The position numbers were made by a program, and so were the translations under genes. From positions 169,501 through 233,500 of the forward strand of contig CAWUCO010000066.1 in the NCBI GenBank assembly GCA_963920705.1: DNA of 64,000 nt, given 5' to 3'. Each line of letters begins with the position of its first letter. The stretch's first letter is position 1. The DNA comes from Odiellus spinosus (Eukaryota; Arthropoda; Arachnida; Opiliones; Phalangiidae). This document shows, in pieces, positions 24,001 to 33,000 of this stretch. The notes under the pieces are model-generated. The model did not search any database. It had not been told where the DNA came from and was given only the letters and a program-made list of their open reading frames with translations.

Positions 24001-27000
24001 CTCTAGATTTTACGCTTTCCCAAAGACGAATATCTCCATGGCGCAGCTGTAAGATATTATTAAATATTTAATGTGGCTTGTTTACAAACAAAGTTTAAAT
24101 TATATATTATGGTAACTTACCTTTACCGAAAAGAACTCAAACCAAGATTTTCTGCCTGACAGACCGACGCTTTACCACTAGACCACGGTGAGACGAAAAC
24201 CCCAACGAAATATAACATATTTATTTCAGCTTAGAAAATAATGCTGCATATATAAATTAAAAATATTTTTTCAATCGAATGGGATAATATTCCCATTCAA
24301 TCGAAACCCGCCGTTGGGCTAGATTTTTAATATATTAGCTAGAATTTTTCGGCCGAATGAGATTCGGTCCACTGCGATTCGGTCGAATGGGTAGATCTCG
24401 CACAATTTTGACCGTCGATTGCGTTTTGAATTTAAATAAAAAATAACAGTATTGTTATCAGGTTATCACCATAAATTGTTTTACAGCTTAAAAAAACGGG
24501 ACACTTTTAACTAACAACTGTAAAAAACCGTACAGAATCCACCTGACGATGAAACCGAACGGCTCTCGAAACTAGTCGTCTACTATATTTATAAATAAAT
24601 TAATTTATTGCATCACTACGCAACCGGGATTTTAATTTTCGATTAGTAACTTAACATAACCTTACCTAAAATATACTATCCTAACCTAAACTAACTTTAG
24701 GGATTGTCCATAAACTACGTCACGCGAAAAAGTCCAATTTTTAAACCCATCGTCACACTATCTTCACGAACCAGTGAACCCCTCCCCTTATAGTGTTCGT
24801 CACAGGACCCACGCCAGCCCCCCAAAAATATATCCCCCTTCAATGCATGTTAGTATAATTTCTAATACGCATCCTTTTTTGAGCATGCTAGAGAAGGAGA
24901 AAGAGGACGTATATTTAGTGGGATGGAACGGCGGCCCGTATACCTTCCTTGCGTTCAGTATCCCTCAACGGGCAAAATCCGCTTTTTAGAAAATAAGTTT
25001 CCGTTGAGTACGCTACGTCAGAAGTTGTTAAACAAATTTTTTGATACGTTGTAGAAAGGCGGTTATTACCTCGTGGAGTCGTGGCAAAGTAACTATAGCT
25101 ATAAGCGATCGAATCTAACCAAAAAATACAAATCAAGCTTTCCACATCACTAATTTTAAATGACTAAATCTCAATCATCAAAATATGTTATAATTTCGGT
25201 TATAATCTATACCGCTTAAATAGAACTCATTAAATTTAAGATCAATATATCATACCGTTGCTATACGAAAAAACCATCTATTTCAGACGCTGACTTCGTT
25301 GAGCGTCCGCTGATCAACGTGACGTAAAACCGGAAGTGAGAAAAACCGTACAGTATAAAATCGCTTAGCGATGAGCTCAACGCTGAGACCGTTGAGAGTT
25401 ACTGAACGCAGCCCTGAACCCCTCCGTTAATAGTCTGAAGATGACGTAGTTTTCCTCTCTCGTTTCTGTAATGTTTTGTCACGGTGCGCACCAAAAATGC
25501 GCAGTTAACATCAATGGCCACACAAAACAGAGAGGTTCTCACTATGTCTATGTCCTTTTCATATACCCTTCGCCTTTGACCCTTTTCATACTTCCTTCGT
25601 CTTCGCTCTTTTCACAATCACAAACACTGCCTTTCAAAATTAAGGGGTATTCGCGTTTTTCAAGTAACAATATGCGACTACTTGATTTTCTTCATTTCGA
25701 ACGGCGACGACCGAATGTAATAGCTACACTTTTTATGTAGCTAAAAACGACGCCTTTCCCACGCGTAATGGGAGGATACCGTGGGAACATATTTTTAGAA
25801 ATTGTATATCAAAAAAAAAAAACAAATAAGACGTCACAGAGCGATGTACCGCCTACCCCCCTTGCGTCACAGCCCGTCACAGAGAGACAAACCGCCTCCC
25901 TCCCCTAAACCCTGTGACGTAGTTTATGGACAGTCCCTTAACTGAAATTTATTTCCTTTAGAAATAACTATAAATATTATACATAAACTATAAATATATT
26001 TTATAAATAATTTAAAAAATTATATTGAACTATTGGATGAAATCATCATTTTTACAAACTACCTTTAGTAAGAACGATCCTAGGACCCTGCGATTGATAG
26101 CCCAATGACCATCCCGTTACGCTACGGCAACTTGAGTTTTGTTTTAAAAATCTAGCATTTATAGAGAAACTGCGCAATATAGAAACCGAGCAATGGATAA
26201 AACTGCGCAAATTGACACTGTACAAATGGGAATACTGCGCAAACGATAAACCGCGCAATGGAAAAAAATGCGTAAATATGAACTCTGCGCAAACGGCAAA
26301 TGCGGACTTGGAAAAGTAGCGTAACTGCGCTACTGGGAATCGCGCAACTGCGAACCGCGCTACTGGCTCCATACCCCTTGGGAACCCGTAACTGAGAATG
26401 ACACAGAGCCGCTGATTTTTAGCCCGCACCCGATAGCTCGTTGACGGTTTTATTTAACTTGCCGTACATTTCAAATTACCCATATATATTATTTCCAAAT
26501 AGCTTACATTTAAGGCACGTCCTTCTATTTGATCCAGAACAAGGAAAAGAATCGTGTTGTATGTTGACGAGCTTCAAATATTTTCAAAATTCAGTCGGTA
26601 AGGAACAATTTGTTTGCGTCTCGAAGAAACCAAGTACGGAGAAAATGTATACGCAGCTAATAAGGCTGGGAAATATCGAGTTGAGGCTGTTCGAGTACGA
26701 CTCGCGAATACACGAAACCGTCATGAACTGGTAAGCGACATTAAAACGGTTCGTAGGTAGGTCAGCGGTTTGCAAAACAGCGTCTGTCAAAACAGGTGTC
26801 TCAAGAACAGTGATTGTCAAAATAAAATATCTCATAAAGCGATAGTCAAAATAACAATAGCAAATGTCAAAGCAGCGAAAATTGTCAAAACAGCGCTTTC
26901 TCATAAAAACGGTTTCTCATTACGGTTCTTTTTCTATCGTTTTATTATTTCGATGACGTACAACTCGCTATGCTCTCGTACTGTTTGCCTTATTTAGTGC

Positions 27001-30000
27001 AGCAGCTCCAAGACCAGCTCTCTCACTCCTTTTTGAAAATTGTCAACATCCCTCATAGAGGTGGTGTGAAAGTCCTTTGCCAATTTGAATTCCTGATTGG
27101 ACTCTAAAAATAGGAGTCCCAGGGTAAGCAAAGAAGCAAAGATTAAATTGAGACAAGATTTATATACTTTATAAGGATAACGTAATTAAGTATTAAATAG
27201 CCCAATTATTTGAAAGATTAATGTTATGTTATAAAAAATTTACAAAAAAGGTTGTGCAAATGGATGTATCATAAAGTAATGCAGATGATTGTCTAAAAAA
27301 TTATAATTTCATTATATATTCATAATCAAAATCCATTAATAAACTAATCCAAAAAATAGCGAAATTATATACCATAATTAAAAAAAATCTAGGGATAATT
27401 ATAATATAAGTAACGCAACAGCTGTATGCCATAAACAACACAATAACAATTCGTTAAAAAGAAAACGGATTTCTTATTTTTAAAAGTAACCGTTGTTTTA
27501 AATATGCGGATCTGCTGATATGATACAGTTTTTTTGAATACCTGCTTTTACGGTATTTGATAATTTGGAAATCAGATCTCATAAACCTGTTTCGCACGAA
27601 CGCTTTTTTGGCAACGCCGTTTCGACAGTTGCCAATATAGGAAAGCGCTATAGTACCTACATAATTATAAAAACACCCGCACCCACAGGCGAACAATTCA
27701 GATCGCGGCCTGATTCAGCCACCACGTCTGACAATTTGATTTCGTGCCTCATTATATACCAACTCATTTTTAAATCGGTATTTGGAAGAAATAATCCGCT
27801 AAAATGCGTGGATAATCGGTTAATTATCTACAAACATTTGAAACAGCAACACATCCGCCGTTGCGTAATCAACGATTACGGATAACTGTTATAAGACCAA
27901 TAATTTATTACAAATGCCGATCATTAAAAATTTTACAAAATATTAAAAAACAAGCTAAATTCATTTGAATATTTTTTCCGAAAACAAGTTGGGAAACGAA
28001 AATGGTACCTCCCCAACACCCACGTGATGTAACCTAATCTAACCTTACCTAAAAATTACTATTAAAATTTAAGGTATTGGTGGAAGACGAAGATTGTAAG
28101 TAAAAAGAAATAATATTTCAATTAATCACTAAAAATATTAAACCAAGAATTCAAATCAAAAATATACTTCTTACCAAGATAAAGTTGAATGCAAAAGAAT
28201 AACAATTCAAAATTCCAACGAGGGTACAAATTTTGAAAACCAGAGTCATGGCTTGAATTAATTTTAATATAAATGCCTATCTAGTAAAATAAGCAAGGTC
28301 AAGGTTCTTCTTTTAAAACAATATAAGAATTTTGAAGGTTCTAGAGTATTTGTGGACCAAGTAACGCGAATAGGTAAAATGTTATATCACATTGAACCGA
28401 TGCATGGCTTCAGTATACCAACACAACCCTAAACTAGCTGGTATATTAGTAACAGATGTATTAACCACATTCGATGACATACTGGCTTTCCTTTGGCTAA
28501 CTTCTAAACCTGGTTCTAAGCTTGGGAGAGCTTCTTATTTTTTGTTTATGAGTTCCCGTGAAACGGACTGAAACATTTCAGGGATCTTGGCTTAATATTT
28601 TATAAGTTTTAAATAAGGACTGATTTTCTAATCCAAACTAGTTTTATTTTTCGACCTGTTTTATTGCGGCCCTAAAGAGAGAGGTTTTATTAACGTTACA
28701 ATTTCAACTGATCATTTAGATCGAACTTTTTCCTTCGTACGGGAGCCAAGAGAGAGGACAATGGAGCCAGGTGCTCTTTAATCCTTGACAATTTTTGGGT
28801 TTTCTTTATATTTATTTTTATTTTCTCTCTGCTCACTTCGAAGGAGGTATTTTAAAATAGCATACAATTGAATAGGGAAACAAGTTGTTCGTGGGTGGGA
28901 GTAACCAAGTTATTTAGCAGGGCCGCTAAAACTTTCCTTCTTTCATTTTCCTTCCTACGATACTGTGGATAAGCTCTGCGCTCTCATTTTCTCCCTAGCT
29001 TTACGCTTTTTCAGTTCCTCTTTACTTATACCTTCGTCTCCTTCCATTTTTTTAAGATTTAAATTTTCAGAGTAAATAATACACCAACTCAATTATAAAT
29101 AACCCAAATTAATTTTGATTAAATTCAACGCAGCAATCTCAGGGTTGTATTAAATAACTCTTAACACACCAAACAATAAAACAATAGGAAATACTTCGAT
29201 CTTCGAAGTAAAATTAAAACTCGTGACGTTGCTAACCGAAATATATCAGAAAATCAATCGGTAAATCGTAAAATAATTCTTTTACGATAAAAAACCTACA
29301 GAGAAAACAGAATCAGAAAAAACCTGTTGATTTTCAAACAAATATTTCAGTCACAACTCAGTAATAAAAATAAAATTAGAATTAAAGTCAATGAAAATAT
29401 AACAAAAATGCCCAAATAACAATGCTTCAATCAAATGATTCAAATTCAAAATTTAATTCTTACCAATAACATGTGTTCAAACGAATCAGACTTAAATTAA
29501 AATTTCAACGAGCCAGCTTTCTAGACAACAAGATTCGTGAAAGATTTCAAAAGAATGATGTGATTTTAAGTTCAATAAATTAAAATTTAGATAGGTCAAG
29601 GTCCCTCAGTAAAAACATATCGGCGTTTAGAAAACTCTAGAGTATTTGTAGACCAAGTAACCCCATTGGAAAATTGTTTTGTTCAAATTCAACTTATGAC
29701 CTCGACATCGCCTAAAACACCGCTAATACACATATTCAATAAACAATTAACGCATTAGCTTTCCGCAAACCACGCTAAACTAAGGATTGTGACGTACATT
29801 TACGCTTTCGGTGCTACTCAGTCAACAGATACCCTAGAAAGCTGTGTATTAAATTTTAGATATATAAGCCCACTTCCAAAAATCGATTTTTTTGTGGTAT
29901 AATGCTGTGAGTGAAGAAGGGGTGTCTCTATTTTGGCCAGACAATTTTTTTTTATAATTGTTTTTCAGACAGGGCGGACCTGAGTAAAAAAATACCAAGT

Positions 30001-33000
30001 TGTGAAACAAACGTCATTTTACGTGACACCGCACTAGCTAAAACGTTACCCGAAATACACGAAAGTAGGCATTAAAAGCCTAGATCCACTACACTTAATT
30101 GCGATTAATATTAATTTCATGTGGGGGAAAGTGTGAAATTAATGCTAGCATTCATTAAGAGATCAGATCGCGTGATTCTTTCCCCACTTGGTCTACATTT
30201 CTGTCTAGGGTCAACCATATCATATATATCAAATAAAACACGAGCAATTTCAATGTCAATCCGGTTTAAGAAAATTCCTCAACTGTAAATTGTGGCATGA
30301 ATAACCTGGCTCGATCTGCGCATGCACACACGTTACAAAATACGCGAAATACATTTGCGAAACGAGCGAGAATTCGAAAAACTTAATTTGATAGCCCGTG
30401 CTAGTTATTAAAATGAATTCTTACGCTACTGTTCGCAAGTTTGTTAGAAGATTAAAGCATTTCCCAATACATAAAGCTGATTCTCACAAGAATATCAAAA
30501 TTACTTTATATTTTCCATGCGTAAAGTGATTTCCGACTTCAAATTTAGTAGGCTACACATATTCGCGTGCTGGCGAACTCGATTTAACGCGAGTCACAAA
30601 TACACTTATCCTCCTTTGACTAAATGGCGTTAATTTGCTTAAAAGCTTTGCAAACTTGAAGCTTAGCGGGTTTTACACGCACTAATTTATTTTAGATATT
30701 CGGAGAAATTAAAAACAAGTCAAAATACACTGTTTCCAACTTTGCTAGAAGGTAACAGTTCACCCCGGTGCTAGAAGGTAACAGTTCACCCCGGTGCTAG
30801 AAGGTAACAGTTCACCCCGGTTCATATAGCGGAGTCTCTCAGTATTCAGCCAAAATGAAAAAAAAAAAAAAATCATAATAATAATAGTATAATCATCTCT
30901 ATATCCCTGTAAACGCCCATTTTTCTCTTCTATAAATTATGTCGTTTCTATCTTGAATACCCATGTAAACGCACCTTTATCTATATTCTTCAATCCACCC
31001 CAAGTTTGCAGCAAGCCTAAGCCTTTACTGCCCGTTATACCTTTGCTTTTTTGACTAAATGATTTATATGGAAAATAGCGTAGCTCAAGCTGGAAACTCA
31101 AGCTGGTATTAAACGGTCACATTTCTTTAAATTTTTGAACAGTCTTGAATTTTAAATTGATTTTTCAACCGTATTATTAATTAGATTAAGTTGAACAATT
31201 TTCATATTTTTGATTATAATATAAATTAATATGGCGTCTCATTTCCCTAAACGATTTCACACCATAAGGCTCATTGGCATTCGCTCCAAAAAGATAGTAT
31301 ATATACCGTTCGAAGGACTTTAATAATCGGGCAATGTGACCATGAAGTTGAGAGGAAAACCCCCTCCATTCAATGTCTAGACGATTCTTGATCTCTAGGC
31401 GTTTGGTTCGCAACGCTTATTTACCCATTGGTGGCGCGATATTTGTAGAGTGGTGGGTTGATGTGAACCATATGAGTGAGGGACGCCTTGCTAATATGGG
31501 CCGCTGAGATCGGACACTAGACGCTGGACCTTGGTGTGGGGATGGGCGGAGGTGATTATAACAGTGGGAGACGTCCCATTGCGTATAATCGCCTTCAACT
31601 GTCCAGCATCGAGGTTCTACTGTAAAGTTGATGGTGGAAGGCGATAATATCCATTGGGAGACGTCCTGTTGTACATAACTGCATGACATCTGAAACTCAA
31701 TGTGGCAGCCACGCTTAAAGGAGGTAATTCCCGTTAAACGGAAAGGAACGATATGCTGGCATGATTTAGTCACTAGACTATTTGCTCCACAAGCTAGATC
31801 ACGTGATATCCGGTTACACCGGAAGTAGTGTACGCCGGAAGTGACACACACACTGACAGTGCAAAACCTCCCCCTGTACTAAAATTCAGTCGCGGAGGTA
31901 AAAAGTACGTTTTTAGCTAAAACAAACCCTGGAGGGGTCTAGGTACTGAATTCACCGCGGCGTCGGCGTCGGCGTTGTGCGAGAAGACGAAATACGTCAT
32001 CGAATCGAAAAAAACTTCGTCTCTTACCCACCAGACGTCACGACATAATGTCCGATATAAATTTAAAATATATACTTGTATTTAATATATACGACTTTTA
32101 GGTGGTCTCCCTCCCAGGCTCGCGTAGCGCTCGACGCTGCATGCTATATGGTCGAGTGTCAGACACTGATCCCCGTTACCTCGGGCACTTAATATAATAT
32201 GAGAGAAAAATCCCTTATATCTTCAGAGGAATACGATACAGAAAACCAATCGATACAGAAAACAACTCGTCGTTATTATGGGGTTGTCGCGAACGAGATT
32301 AAAACGTTGCTTATGCATGTTTCGGTTCTAGTCTGTCAGTAATAAAAACTCGAAAACAACGAACAAGTAGTCGCGAACGAGAGATAGTAAGGGAGCTTAT
32401 CCTTGTTGAGTTCTAGTCTGTCAGTAATGAAACTCGAAAACAATTAACAGGTCGTCGCGAACGAGATAGTAAGGGAGCTTATGCGTGTTGAATGTTAGTC
32501 TGTTAGTAATGAAAACTCGAAAACAATAAACAAGTCGTCGCGAACGAGATAGTAACGTAGCTTATGCGTGTTGAGTTCTAGTCTGTCAGTAATGAAAACT
32601 CGAAAACAATAAAAAAAAAGTCGTCGTGAAGGGAGCTTATGCGTGTTGAGTTCTAGTCTGTCAGTAATAAAAAACATGATTTGAAAAACATGATTTGAAA
32701 AACAGGTTTTGAAAAACATGTTTTGAAAATTAGGTTTTGAAAAACAGGTTTTGAAAAACATGTTTTGGAAATTAGGTTTTGAAAAACAGGTTTTGATAAA
32801 CAGTCTTTGAAAAACCGGTTTTGAAAAACATGATTTTATTGCAATGACTGTGGGGATATTCGAATGTACGTCTTTTTCAATATATCGCATAAAAAACGCT
32901 GACGGTCATATAGTCGGCTCGAGAAATTTCCGTAACATCGTGTTTAAAGTAATCTCGAGAGGCCATTCAAATTGTTTAAAGAGCGTTTATGCATGCATAA

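Larger units (their letters stand above)
23304..26375. mobile_element. Iteron-ended element with 9-bp TSD (MULE-like)
   Basis: CCTTGGGAA flanks both sides (23295-23303 and 26376-26384). The ends are inverted: GGTTTATGCCCAGTAGCGCG on the left and CGCGCTACTGGCTCCATACC on the right. Both ends continue as clusters of degenerate CGCGCAGTTTCC/GGAAACTGCGC words (23310-23460 and 26165-26355). A 9-bp duplication is typical of MULEs. No transposase inside; a PIF-like element is nested at 24700-25937. Confidence 0.8.

Noticed and set aside
30744..30821. Possible CRISPR-like array
   Set aside because: Three identical units without spacers in a eukaryotic intron; a plain tandem repeat.
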